Position numbers and translations under genes: made by a program. A model generated the notes under the pieces. It did not search any database, had not been told where the DNA came from, and saw only the letters and a program-made list of their open reading frames with translations. Below are positions 19,356-27,541 of a stretch of 64,000 nucleotides of DNA, in pieces. Numbering within the stretch: the first letter of the stretch is position 1; the number at the start of each line of letters is the position of its first letter. Origin of the DNA: Burkholderia cenocepacia. Its GTDB lineage: Bacteria > Pseudomonadota > Gammaproteobacteria > Burkholderiales > Burkholderiaceae. The stretch is taken from assembly GCF_014211915.1 (NCBI RefSeq), contig NZ_CP060039.1, forward strand, positions 1,302,001-1,366,000, written 5' to 3'.

Positions 19356-20684
19356 ATGGCACTGGGAGAGCATCTTCGCCAGCAACTGGCGGCGAAAGCG
19401 CTGAAACGGCAACTGGAGCGCGCGACCGACGCCGCGGCGGCGCCCGGCGTGCCCGGCACGCCGGCTGCGCAGACCGCGTCGGCGCGCAGCCGCTTCGAGT
19501 CGATGCCGCAGTATCAGCAGGTCCGCATCATGCGCGAGATGGGCGAGAAGCTGCGGGTCGAGTCGCCGTTTTTCCGCGTGCACGACGGCGTCGCCGGCGC
19601 GACCACGCAGATCGGCGGCCGCGAATACCTGAACTTCGCCAACTACAACTATCTGGGTCTGGCCGGCGATCCGGCGGTGTCCGCGCGCGCGAAAGCCGCG
19701 ATCGACCGCTACGGCACGTCGGCTTCGGCGAGCCGGATGGTCGCGGGCGAGCGTCCGGTGCAGCGCGCGCTCGAGCGCGCGCTGGCCGCGTTCTACGAGA
19801 CCGACGACTGCGTCGCGTTCGTGAGCGGCCATGCGACCAACGTGACCGTGATCGGCGCGTTGTTCGGCCCCGGCGATCTGGTGGTCCACGACGCGCTCGC
19901 GCACAACAGCATCGTCCAGGGCGCGCAGTTGAGCGGCGCGAAGCGGCTGAGCTTTCCGCACAACGACTGGCAGGCGCTCGACGAGCTGCTGTCGCGCGTG
20001 CACCGCGAATACCGGCACGTGATGATCGCGATCGAAGGGCTGTACAGCATGGACGGCGATTTCCCCGACCTGCAGCGCTTCGTCGACGTGAAGACGCGTC
20101 ACGGGGCATTCCTGCTGGTCGACGAGGCCCATTCGCTCGGCGTGCTCGGCGCGACCGGCAAGGGCATCCGCGAGCATGCCGGCGTCGCGCCCGACCAGGT
20201 CGACATGTGGATGGGCACGATGAGCAAGACGCTGGCCGGCTGCGGCGGTTTCATCGCCGGCTGCCAGCCGCTCGTCGACATGCTGCGCCATCTGGCGCCG
20301 GGCTTCCTGTACAGCGTCGGGCTCGCGCCGACGCTCGCCGAAGCGTCGCTGGCGGCACTCGAACGCCTGCAGGCCGAGCCGGAGCGCGTCGCGCAGTTGC
20401 AGGCGCGCGGGCGACAGTTCCTGACCGAGGCGCGTGCGGCCGGGCTGAATACGGGCACGAGCGCCGGGTATGCGGTCGTGCCGGTGATCACGGGCAGTTC
20501 GCTGAAGGCCGCGCAGTGGGCGAATGCGATGTTCGACGAAGGGATCAACGTGCAGCCGATCTTCTATCCGGCCGTCGAGGAAAAGGCCGCGCGCCTGCGC
20601 TTCTTCATCTGTTCTACGCATGAGCCGGAGCAGATCAGCCGGACGGTGGGCGTGTTGTCGCGCCTCGCGGGGCGCGGCGCGTGA
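19356..20684 (+). CDS. wcbT: PLP-dependent alpha-oxoamine synthase
   Basis: 442 residues behind GAAGGA. It belongs to the alpha-oxoamine synthase family (serine palmitoyltransferase, 8-amino-7-oxononanoate synthase, ALA synthase). Visible landmarks: NYLGLAGDPAVSARAKAA, YGTSASASRMVAGER, FVSGHATNVTVIG, SMDGDFPDL, LVDEAHSLGVLGATGKGI, the PLP lysine in GTMSKTLAGCGGFI, and FLYSVGLAPT. It has an extra ~60-residue N-terminal extension before the fold. These enzymes condense an acyl thioester with an amino acid and release CO2. Next to a PKS with no thioesterase, the natural inference is that it offloads the WcbR chain from the ACP. The amino acid used (Ser, Gly, Ala) cannot be read. Confidence 0.9.
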   Translation: MALGEHLRQQLAAKALKRQLERATDAAAAPGVPGTPAAQTASARSRFESMPQYQQVRIMREMGEKLRVESPFFRVHDGVAGATTQIGGREYLNFANYNYLGLAGDPAVSARAKAAIDRYGTSASASRMVAGERPVQRALERALAAFYETDDCVAFVSGHATNVTVIGALFGPGDLVVHDALAHNSIVQGAQLSGAKRLSFPHNDWQALDELLSRVHREYRHVMIAIEGLYSMDGDFPDLQRFVDVKTRHGAFLLVDEAHSLGVLGATGKGIREHAGVAPDQVDMWMGTMSKTLAGCGGFIAGCQPLVDMLRHLAPGFLYSVGLAPTLAEASLAALERLQAEPERVAQLQARGRQFLTEARAAGLNTGTSAGYAVVPVITGSSLKAAQWANAMFDEGINVQPIFYPAVEEKAARLRFFICSTHEPEQISRTVGVLSRLAGRGA

Positions 20685-21355
20685 CGCAGGCCGCCGCGGT
20701 CGCGCAAGCGGCTCCACGCGTCGGCGAGCCGGTGCGGTTTCGCGCGGCCAGTGCGGATGATGCGGCAGCATGCGCGCCGCTCGTGTTTGCGTCCGGCGTG
20801 GCCGAATTCGGCTTCTTTCTCGGCGAAAGCGACGCGCGCTGCATCGCTTTCCTGCAGCAGGCGTTCCGGTCGCGCCACGGACGCTTCTCGTGGCGCCGGC
20901 ATCGGGTCGCAGTTGGGGACGATGGCGCGGTGCTCGCGGTGATGGCGATTCACGACGGACAGCGGACGACGTTCGACGACGTGCACGTCGTGTGGGCGCT
21001 CGTGCGCTTTTTTGGCGTGCGCCGCACGGTTGGCCAGTTGCTGCGCGGACTGATCCTCGAAACGGAGCTCCCGGCGCCGAAGCGTTCGCAGATCCTCGTC
21101 GCGCATTGCGCGACGGACGAACGTCAGCGCGGCACCGGCGTTTTCAGCGCGCTGTTTCGCGATGCGCTGGATACGGCGGCGTTGCCGGCCGATGGCAGCC
21201 GCGATGTCGTGCTCGACGTGCTGACGCGCAACGTGCGCGCCCGGGCGCTGTACGAACGCTTGGGGTTCGTCGCGCTGCCGCGGCGGCGCGTGCGTTCGCG
21301 CAGGTTGCCGGGTGAGCTTGATTCGATCCGGATGAGGTTCGGGGGCCGCGGCTAA
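20681..21355 (+). CDS. GNAT-family acyltransferase
   Basis: 224 residues from GTG 20681, overlapping the wcbT stop by four bases, so it is the last cistron of the rightward capsule operon. The acetyl-CoA loop region reads HCATDERQRGTGVFSALFRDAL (R/Q-x-x-G-x-G/A type; first part ATDERQRGTGVFSALF), and the fold closes with LDVLTRNVRARALYERLGFVA, a standard GNAT ending. No membrane segments. Inferred substrate is the amino group of the oxoamine-derived lipid or an amino sugar of the capsule. The gene is convergent with cysC. Confidence 0.85.
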   Translation: MTQAAAVAQAAPRVGEPVRFRAASADDAAACAPLVFASGVAEFGFFLGESDARCIAFLQQAFRSRHGRFSWRRHRVAVGDDGAVLAVMAIHDGQRTTFDDVHVVWALVRFFGVRRTVGQLLRGLILETELPAPKRSQILVAHCATDERQRGTGVFSALFRDALDTAALPADGSRDVVLDVLTRNVRARALYERLGFVALPRRRVRSRRLPGELDSIRMRFGGRG

Positions 21356-21459
21356 CCATGACAGTGGGCCGGTGCGGCGCAAGGCAGACGGTTCAACCGT
21401 CGCTTGCCACAATAGCGCGAGGGTAGTCGAGGCGCGGACGAGCCGGGAGAGGGCCGGTA

Positions 21460-22056
21460 TCAGTCGTTCAATGGCAATTTCTGCATGATCGCGCGCACGC
21501 ATTCCAGCGGACTGGCTTCGCCCGTGCGCACGTGCACGTCGGGAAATACCGGCTTCTCGTACGTGGATTCGATGCCAGTGAACTGCCGAATGGCCCCTTG
21601 CCTTGCCAGCGCATACAGCCCCTTGGGGTCGCGCGCTTCCGCCACATCCAGCGCAACGTCGACAAAGACTTCGAAAAACATGCCCTGTGGAAAACGCGCG
21701 CGCGCTTTGGCGCGAGCCTCCTGAAACGGCGAGATCAGCGCAACGATGACGACGAGCCCGGCCTCCACCATCAGGCGCGCGACCTCGGCAGTCCGGCGAA
21801 TATTCTCGTGGCGGTCTGCGTCGCTGAATCCCAGGTCCTGATTCAATCCTTCGCGAAGCAGGTCGCCGTCCAGCAGAAAAGTCCGAAGGCCGCGTGCCTC
21901 GAGGTGTTCCTTCAGCAGATTCGACAGCGTCGATTTACCGGCACCGGAGACACCGGTGAGCCATACCACGAAGGCATGGTCCTGCTTCATGCTGGAAAGC
22001 ACGGATTGATTACCCGTCAGCATGACAGGGAGGGAATTTTGGAGATCTTGAGTCAT
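21460..22056 (-). CDS. cysC: Adenylylsulfate kinase, stand-alone CysC
   Basis: 198 residues. P-loop WLTGVSGAGKSTLSNLL, the conserved LDGDLLREGLNQDLGFSDADRHENIRR block (its core is DGDLLREGLNQDLGFS) and VALISPFQEAR identify APS kinase, which makes PAPS from adenylylsulfate and ATP in the cytoplasm. It is not fused to a CysN GTPase. Convergent with the capsule GNAT gene. No sulfotransferase is visible in the window, so whether PAPS here serves assimilation or sulfation of a glycan is open. Confidence 0.93.
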   Translation of the reverse strand: MTQDLQNSLPVMLTGNQSVLSSMKQDHAFVVWLTGVSGAGKSTLSNLLKEHLEARGLRTFLLDGDLLREGLNQDLGFSDADRHENIRRTAEVARLMVEAGLVVIVALISPFQEARAKARARFPQGMFFEVFVDVALDVAEARDPKGLYALARQGAIRQFTGIESTYEKPVFPDVHVRTGEASPLECVRAIMQKLPLND

Positions 22057-22740
22057 CTCGGAGTCGATGTGCCGGAACTGCGTCGTACTTTTTTATGATG
22101 CGGATTCATCCGTCGGCGAATTGTAACGTGCCTTTTCTAAATTTGTAACTTGAATATTTTAATCAGGAATAAGCGATGGCCTTCGTGCGGCACGACGTTG
22201 TTCGGGCACCCTCTGCTCGGTAACGATTGCCGATTCGTCGTAATAATTGGAAATGAACACGTGTCGCCGGTACGGTAAAAGGCAGGTAGAATCACCGCCC
22301 CATTTCATTGCCCCACTGAGTTTGCGGTACGTCCCGACCGGCCCGGTGCCATGAGGGAGGCGGGAGCGAGTAGAGCTTGCGGCGGAATCGTCGGAGGCAG
22401 GGCGACGGTGCCCGTCGACGTGTTGCAGAATACCTCGACACATATGTCTTCGACCGTGTTTCGATTATCGCCCCCGCTCCTGGTGGGTATGAAATCGCAA
22501 GAGTATTAATTTTTTATTCGGCGAAAACCGCAGAGGAGTGTGCGCGGCGTCCGCCTTCGTGATGCGATTCTGTCGCTCATTATCGAATTGGGGATTATTC
22601 GACGCGTGTGGGTCGATTATCTTTGCCGGGTGACGATTGGCATCCCTTCCGATTGCTTCGGCAGCACCACGCGCCGGCCCTTAAAAGCCGGATCGTCACA
22701 ATCGTCTTATCACGCTCGCTTTCGTCAGGACTGCCGGATG
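22057..22740. other. Intergenic region upstream of cysC, no gene seen
   Basis: 684 bp with locally low GC at 22090-22165 and 22495-22520 and no frame with coding character on either strand. It must hold the cysC promoter (leftward). I recognise no RNA gene, riboswitch or repeat. It marks the right border of the capsule locus. Confidence 0.6.
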
Positions 22741-23574
22741 TCACTTGTGCCGCGGCCCGAACGGCCGCTGCTGTACATCGGCGCCATGCGCGACGATCGC
22801 CATGCCCTCCGGCACTTCCTCCCACGCGCCGCGCAGGTCGACGAGCGGCTCCGACACGACCATGAACGCATCATCGCCGGCTTCGGCGATACGCGGGTTA
22901 TGCGGATACAGCTCGTGCAGATGCTTGAACGACGTGCTGTGAAACAGCGAGCGCGATTGCCGTTCGCTCGAGTAACGCACCGCGACGATCCGTTCGCCAT
23001 CGGTCGCGCAGATCGTCATGTTGAGCGGATCGGCGACGCGATGCCGCGCGGCGGTTTCCTCGACCACGCCGACCATCCGTTCGAGCGCCGGTAGCGGCGC
23101 CTGCTCGAGACCGTACGTCAGCGCGAGGCGAAACATCAACTCGGAATCGGTCGAGCCTTCGAGCGTCGGGAACAGCGCCGGATCGACCTTCATCGTCAGG
23201 TCGCGGCGCAGCTTGTGGAAGTCGCGGATCAGCCCGTTGTGCGCGAACAGCCAGCGGCCGTGGCGGAACGGGTGGCAGTTGGTTTCCTGCACGGGCGTGT
23301 CGGTGGCCGCGCGGATGTGTGCGATGAACATCCGCGAGCGGATCGCACGCGCGGCTTCGCGCAGGTTGCGGTCGTTCCATGCGGGATGCACGGAGCGATA
23401 GCGGAACGGGAGTTCGTCGGGATGCCCGTACCAGCCGATGCCGAAACCGTCGCCGTTGGTGGTCGTGGCGCCCAGCTCCGAATGCAGGCTCTGGTCGATC
23501 AGCGAATGCTTCGCGCGGAACAGCACGGTTTCCAGATGGATCGGATTACCCGTATAGGCGAGCCAGCGGCACAT
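22741..23574 (-). CDS. Class II glutamine amidotransferase (YafJ type)
   Basis: 277 residues starting at ATG 23574. Cys2 in MCRWLAYTG becomes the N-terminal nucleophile after Met removal, as in all Ntn-type glutaminases. Other family parts: NGDGFGIGWYG, MFIAHIRAATDTPVQETNCHPF (core HIRAATDTPVQ) and RWLFAHNGLIRDF, STDSELMF. A longer in-frame extension to 23751 is open but lacks family similarity, and the nucleophile fixes the start. Likely partner or acceptor is unknown; YafJ/DUG3-like proteins have been tied to glutathione-type peptide breakdown. Confidence 0.9.
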   Translation of the reverse strand: MCRWLAYTGNPIHLETVLFRAKHSLIDQSLHSELGATTTNGDGFGIGWYGHPDELPFRYRSVHPAWNDRNLREAARAIRSRMFIAHIRAATDTPVQETNCHPFRHGRWLFAHNGLIRDFHKLRRDLTMKVDPALFPTLEGSTDSELMFRLALTYGLEQAPLPALERMVGVVEETAARHRVADPLNMTICATDGERIVAVRYSSERQSRSLFHSTSFKHLHELYPHNPRIAEAGDDAFMVVSEPLVDLRGAWEEVPEGMAIVAHGADVQQRPFGPRHK

Positions 23575-23760
23575 GGAGCGCTCCTTCACGATGTATCGTT
23601 CGCGCATGGTAGCCGCGCCGCGTCCGGGCGAGCCTCCACAATCGTCATACGTGGCGACCGCCTCCGCGCGATACGCGACCGCGCGACCATGTCGCTTGGC
23701 ACCACGCAATGCAGCAGTTCGGTGCGGTGCGGCACGTGGGCCGTGCCGCACCGCGCGGGC

Positions 23761-24090
23761 TCAGTCGCCGAGCGCGTCCATCACACGCGCCGAATAGACG
23801 AGCGCCGCACCCGCATTCAACGCGATCGCGACGCCGAGCGCTTCCGCCACTTCCTCCTTGGTCGCGCCATGCTTGGCCGCTTCGGCCGTATGCACGGCGA
23901 TACAGCCGTCGCAGCGCGTCGTGACGGCCACCGCGAGCGCGATCAGCTCGCGCGTCTTCGCGTCGAGATGGCCGGTCTTGGCGCCCGCGCCGGACAGCGC
24001 CTTGTAGCCGGCCAGCGTATCGGGCGACAGCTTGGCGATGTCGCCGATACGCGTCGAGAGTTCCTTCCGGTATTCGTTCCAGTTCAGCAT
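23761..24090 (-). CDS. AhpD-like carboxymuconolactone decarboxylase family protein
   Basis: 109 residues. The conserved CMD/AhpD active site is present as TTRCDGCIAVHTAEAAKHGATKEE (core CDGCIAVH: CxxC then His), so it is more likely a thiol-disulfide antioxidant protein than a lactonizing enzyme. Alpha-helical, cytoplasmic, probably a homotrimer or hexamer as in the family. It is divergent from the AraC-type gene at 24220, which may regulate it. Confidence 0.9.
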   Translation of the reverse strand: MLNWNEYRKELSTRIGDIAKLSPDTLAGYKALSGAGAKTGHLDAKTRELIALAVAVTTRCDGCIAVHTAEAAKHGATKEEVAEALGVAIALNAGAALVYSARVMDALGD

Positions 24091-24219
24091 GATGCGTCCT
24101 TGTCGAGAAGAGTGAGGAGGGCGGCGGGTGCCGCGATCTCGGGCGATGCAAGGCTATTCTGATCGCTCACGCTGAGGGTTTCGAGACGTTAGAGTGTCAA
24201 TTTTTAGCGTAATCGTCTC

Positions 24220-25167
24220 ATGGATGCATTGAGTCAACTGCTGTCGCTGGGTCGCAGCCATGTCGAACTCGATGTGCGCTGTCTGCTCGACGGCCCGTTC
24301 GCGATGCCGCACGACCCGCTGCCACCCGGCGAGGCGGCATTCCATCTGGTGCTGGCCGGAACCTGTCGGCTGCGTGCCGCCGCCGGGCGCACGCTGCAAC
24401 TCGCCGAGGGCGATTTCGTGCTGCTGCCCGCAGGCGGCGGGCACGATCTGCTCGACGCAGTGGGCGGCCGCTCGAAGCCACTCGTGCCGTTGCGCGATTC
24501 GCGCGTCGGCGACGGCGCGGTGCTGCCGGTCAAGTCGAATCTCGATCCGGTCGAACCGCGCAGCGCGAGCGTGGATCTGCTCTGCGGACGGTTCGTCTAT
24601 GCGCGCGGCGCGGGCGAACTGCTGATGCGTACGCTGCCGCAGGTGTTGCACGTCGGGTTGCGCGACACCTCGGGGGCCGCGCCGCTGCAATTGCTGACGA
24701 GTGTGCTGCGTACCGAGGCGTCGAACGTGCAGCCGGGTGCCGGCGCGATCGTGAATGCGCTCGGGCAGGCGCTGCTGGCGTATGCGCTGCGCGCGTACGG
24801 TCGTGGTGCGCGCGTACCGTCCGGCTGGCTCGCGCTCGCGGCCGATGCGCGGCTGGGCCCGTCGGTCCACGCCGTGCTGCAGGCGCCGGCGCAACCGTGG
24901 ACGGTCGAATCGCTCGGCGCTGCGGCGGCGATGTCGCGTGCGACCTACGCGCGGCATTTCCGCGAGAAGGCCGGCATGAGCGTCGGCGCGTTCGTCGCGC
25001 AGATCCGGATGATGCATGCGTGCGCGCTGCTGCAGGACACGCAGCGCGGGCAGGCGGAAATCGGGCAGGCGGTCGGCTATCAGTCCGAGGCCGCGTTCGG
25101 CAAGGCGTTTCGCGCGGTGCTCGGCACGACGCCGGGGCGTTGGCGGCGTGCGCGGCGCGAAACGTGA
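24220..25167 (+). CDS. AraC family transcriptional regulator with cupin sensor
   Basis: 315 residues. The N-terminal half is an AraC-type cupin (FHLVLAGTCRLRAAAGRTLQ, LAEGDFVLLPAGGGHDL). The C-terminal two helix-turn-helix motifs are at about residues 225-310 (TVESLGAAAAMSRATYARHF and IGQAVGYQSEAAFGKAFRAV). Divergent from the AhpD-like gene with a 129-bp shared interval, a common layout for a regulator and its target; the inducer is unknown. Confidence 0.9.
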   Translation: MDALSQLLSLGRSHVELDVRCLLDGPFAMPHDPLPPGEAAFHLVLAGTCRLRAAAGRTLQLAEGDFVLLPAGGGHDLLDAVGGRSKPLVPLRDSRVGDGAVLPVKSNLDPVEPRSASVDLLCGRFVYARGAGELLMRTLPQVLHVGLRDTSGAAPLQLLTSVLRTEASNVQPGAGAIVNALGQALLAYALRAYGRGARVPSGWLALAADARLGPSVHAVLQAPAQPWTVESLGAAAAMSRATYARHFREKAGMSVGAFVAQIRMMHACALLQDTQRGQAEIGQAVGYQSEAAFGKAFRAVLGTTPGRWRRARRET

Positions 25168-25270
25168 GCGTGCAAGCACGCCCGTCGTGATACGCGCCAA
25201 AGCTGCTACCATGCGCAAAACGCAGTTCAATGACAACGACGTCGAACAACAAGAAAGAGAGGGCAAAGCA

Positions 25271-25714
25271 ATGAACCAGACCACCATCCAGCAACCGTCG
25301 TTCGCGTTCGTGGCCGCGTCGTGGGCCGCGCTGCTCGCCGGTTTCGCGGCATTCCTGATCGGGCTCTGGAACGCCGGCATGCAGCTCAACGAGAAGGGTT
25401 ACTACTTCACCGTGCTGGTGTTCGGCCTCTACGCGGCGATCTCGCTGCAGAAGAGCGTGCGCGATCGCGCAGAAGGCATTTCCGTCACCGGCATCTACTA
25501 CGGCCTCAGCTGGGTCGCGCTGCTTTTGTCGATCGCGCTGCTGATCGTCGGTCTCTTCAATGCGACGCTGCAATTGAGCGAGAAGGGCTTTTACGCGATG
25601 TCGTTCGTGCTCGCGCTGTTCGGCTCGGTGGCCGTGCAGAAGAACACGCGCGATTTGCAGAACGCGAAGCCGCGCTATACCGACGCCGATTCCGCGTCGT
25701 CGATCCAGGAGTGA
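25271..25714 (+). CDS. yiaA: YiaA/YiaB-type inner membrane protein
   Basis: 147 residues from ATG 25271, preceded by AAGAAAGAGAGGG. It shows two internal repeats, each with two membrane helices: SWAALLAGFAAFLIGLWNAG with GYYFTVLVFGLYAAISLQKS, and SWVALLLSIALLIVGLFNAT with GFYAMSFVLALFGSVAVQKN. The duplicated pattern is the YiaA/YiaB family mark. Function is unknown. The C-terminus is short and polar, probably cytoplasmic. Confidence 0.9.
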   Translation: MNQTTIQQPSFAFVAASWAALLAGFAAFLIGLWNAGMQLNEKGYYFTVLVFGLYAAISLQKSVRDRAEGISVTGIYYGLSWVALLLSIALLIVGLFNATLQLSEKGFYAMSFVLALFGSVAVQKNTRDLQNAKPRYTDADSASSIQE

Positions 25715-26055
25715 CGGGAATACGCGGGGCGAGCGCCTGCCGGGGTTGCCCGTAACGCGATGATGTCTGCGGCGCCCGCATTCGCCGGCGTGCCGCGGGC
25801 CCGCTGTCCTTTCGTTTCGTTCATGCCGTTGCGCATGGCGATGGAGAAATTCCGGATACCAAATCACGACAGGTGGCGCGGACGCGTACGAACGGCGATT
25901 TGCTCGTCGAAGTCGGCAATGAATCATTCGACTGCGCGCACCGGGCGCGCTTTCATCGATGCGCGTACTGGCGTCAGGGAAGGGAGCCCGATGCGCAAAG
26001 TGACAGACGCAAAAAAGCCTCCGCGAGGGAGGCTTTTTGCACTATCGAAGATAGT
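25715..26055. other. Intergenic region between yiaA and tRNA-Lys
   Basis: 341 bp without a convincing gene; a frame that is open through here runs straight into the tRNA and is not credible. Contains the tRNA terminator at its right end. Confidence 0.6.
26012..26038 (-). terminator. Rho-independent terminator of tRNA-Lys
   Basis: GCCTCC, a GCGAG loop and GGAGGC form a perfect stem flanked by A and T runs on both sides, so it can work in both directions. It lies 18 bp beyond the 3' end of the tRNA. Confidence 0.9.
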
Positions 26056-26132
26056 TGGTAGGGTGGGAGGGACTCGAACCCTCGACTCTCTGATTAAAAG
26101 TCAGATACTCTAACCAACTGAGTTACCACCCC
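26056..26132 (-). tRNA. tRNA-Lys (TTT)
   Basis: Minus-strand cloverleaf of 77 nt including an encoded CCA (26056-26058). Acceptor GGGGTGG pairs with CCACCCT (last pair G-U); the D arm is ACTC/GAGT, the anticodon stem CTGA/TCAG with loop CTTTTAA (anticodon TTT), and the T arm GAGGG-TTCGAGT-CCCTC. Read from its own promoter just downstream of cpoB. Confidence 0.95.
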
Positions 26133-26197
26133 ACGTTCTTGAAACTTGTTTTGATTCGTTGCTTCAACAACTTGGGCAACGACCCAAAGAGCAAAAG

Positions 26198-26226
26198 ATT
26201 ATAGCGACGGGTTACAGGGCTGTCAA
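26198..26226 (-). promoter_or_regulatory. Consensus sigma-70 promoter for tRNA-Lys
   Basis: On the minus strand TTGACA (26226-26221), a 17-bp spacer and TATAAT (26203-26198): both hexamers match the consensus exactly. Transcription should begin near 26190, giving a leader of about 58 nt before the tRNA. Confidence 0.9.
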
Positions 26227-26242
26227 CAACCCGTCACGATAA

Positions 26243-26992
26243 TTATTTGATCGTTTCGAGTTTGCCCTGCGCCGTCTGCGCCGCATTCGACCCGGCGTAC
26301 TGCGACACGACCTGCTCGAACGTTTTCTTCGCGGCCGCCTTCTGGCCTTGCTCGAGCTGGTTCGTGCCGATTGCCACGAGGGCGTCGGCCGCGCGCGGGT
26401 GTTGCGGGAACTTGCTGACGATCCCTTGCCACGTCGCGGTCGAGCCGCGGTAGTCGCGCAGCGCGTATTGCGCGTTGCCGTACCAGTACTGCGCGGTCGG
26501 CTGATAGGGACTCTCCGGATACTTCGCGATGAACGCACGGAACGAAGCCGCCGCCGCCTTGAAGTTGCCGTTGCGGAACTGCTGCTGCGCCGCGCTGAGC
26601 GCATCCGTTTCACCCGGCTGCACGGTGCCTTCGACACCATCGATCGTCGCCTGCTGCGGCTCGAACTTCTTGAGCCGAGTGTCGAGATCCTGGTAGTACT
26701 CCTTCTGCTGCCGCTCGAGCGTCGTCAGCCGGTTCGTCAGATCCTCGTTCTCGCCGCGCAGCGTCGCGACCTGCTGGTTCAGCTGGTCGATACGGCCGGA
26801 TTGATCGAGGATCGTACGCTGGGCGGCCGACAACTGGCTCGACAGGTTGTCGCTCTTGCTGCGCAGATCGAGCACGGCACGGCGCGCTTCGTTGTCGTCG
26901 AACATGCCGGCGTGCGCGGGCGCGGCCGACCACGCCGCGCCCGCGACGCAGAACGCTGCGGCAACGCGCAGCCAGGTTAAACGGTGCGTCAT
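26243..26992 (-). CDS. cpoB: Cell division coordinator CpoB (YbgF)
   Basis: 249 residues. A signal peptide MTHRLTWLRVAAAFCVAG...APAHA is cut before GMFDDNEARRA. A coiled-coil trimerization region (residues ~35-95, SAAQRTILDQSGRIDQLNQQ) is followed by TPR-like repeats (ALSAAQQQFRNGNFKAAAAS, YWYGNAQYALRDYRGSTATW, ADALVAIGTNQLEQGQKAAA). In the periplasm it links Tol-Pal constriction with peptidoglycan synthesis. Last gene of the leftward tol-pal operon, 19 bases after pal. Confidence 0.95.
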   Translation of the reverse strand: MTHRLTWLRVAAAFCVAGAAWSAAPAHAGMFDDNEARRAVLDLRSKSDNLSSQLSAAQRTILDQSGRIDQLNQQVATLRGENEDLTNRLTTLERQQKEYYQDLDTRLKKFEPQQATIDGVEGTVQPGETDALSAAQQQFRNGNFKAAAASFRAFIAKYPESPYQPTAQYWYGNAQYALRDYRGSTATWQGIVSKFPQHPRAADALVAIGTNQLEQGQKAAAKKTFEQVVSQYAGSNAAQTAQGKLETIK

Positions 26993-27011
26993 ACGGCGAT
27001 TCTTCCGTTAC

Positions 27012-27524
27012 TTACTGTTGGTAGACGAGGTCGGCGCGACGGTTCTGCGCCCACGATGCTTCGTCGTGACCCGTTGCCTGCGGCTTTTCCTTGCCGAGGC
27101 TCACGGCTTCCATTTGCGAATCGTTCACGCCGAGCAGTGCCATCGCACGGCGGACGGCTTCCGCACGCTTCTGGCCCAGCGCGAGGTTGTACTCGCTCGT
27201 GCCGCGTTCGTCGGTGTTGCCCTGGATCAGCACGTGGCGCTGCGGGTGGCTCTTCAGATACTGCGCGTGCTGCTGCATCAGCGGCTGGTACTCGTCCTTC
27301 ACCGAATAGCTGTCGAAGTCGAAGTAGATGCTGCGCTTCGCGAGCGGGCTGTTCGGGTCGTTCAACGGATCGACGTTCACTTGCGCGACGTTGTCGGCGC
27401 TCGGCTGCGTGCTGACTGCGCCCGCGTTGTTTGCCTTGTCGTCGAGCTTCACGCCCGACTTGCACGCTGCGAGCGCGCTGATCATCATCACGGCCAGGGC
27501 CAGACGAGCTTTATTCGACATCAT
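27012..27524 (-). CDS. pal: Peptidoglycan-associated lipoprotein Pal
   Basis: 170 residues from ATG 27524 (a second ATG follows at once), behind AAGGAGAG. Lipobox ISALAAC gives a lipidated Cys. The OmpA-like domain contains SIYFDFDSYSVKDEY, HVLIQGNTDERGTSEYNLALG (core GNTDERGTSEYN) and GQKRAEAVRRAM; the Asp and Arg that grip meso-diaminopimelate are present. Outer-membrane partner of TolB. Confidence 0.97.
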   Translation of the reverse strand: MMSNKARLALAVMMISALAACKSGVKLDDKANNAGAVSTQPSADNVAQVNVDPLNDPNSPLAKRSIYFDFDSYSVKDEYQPLMQQHAQYLKSHPQRHVLIQGNTDERGTSEYNLALGQKRAEAVRRAMALLGVNDSQMEAVSLGKEKPQATGHDEASWAQNRRADLVYQQ

Positions 27525-27541
27525 GGTTACTCTCCTTGTGG

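Noticed and set aside
25760..26113. Possible small gene between yiaA and tRNA-Lys
   Set aside because: It runs through the terminator and into the tRNA and has no ribosome binding site.
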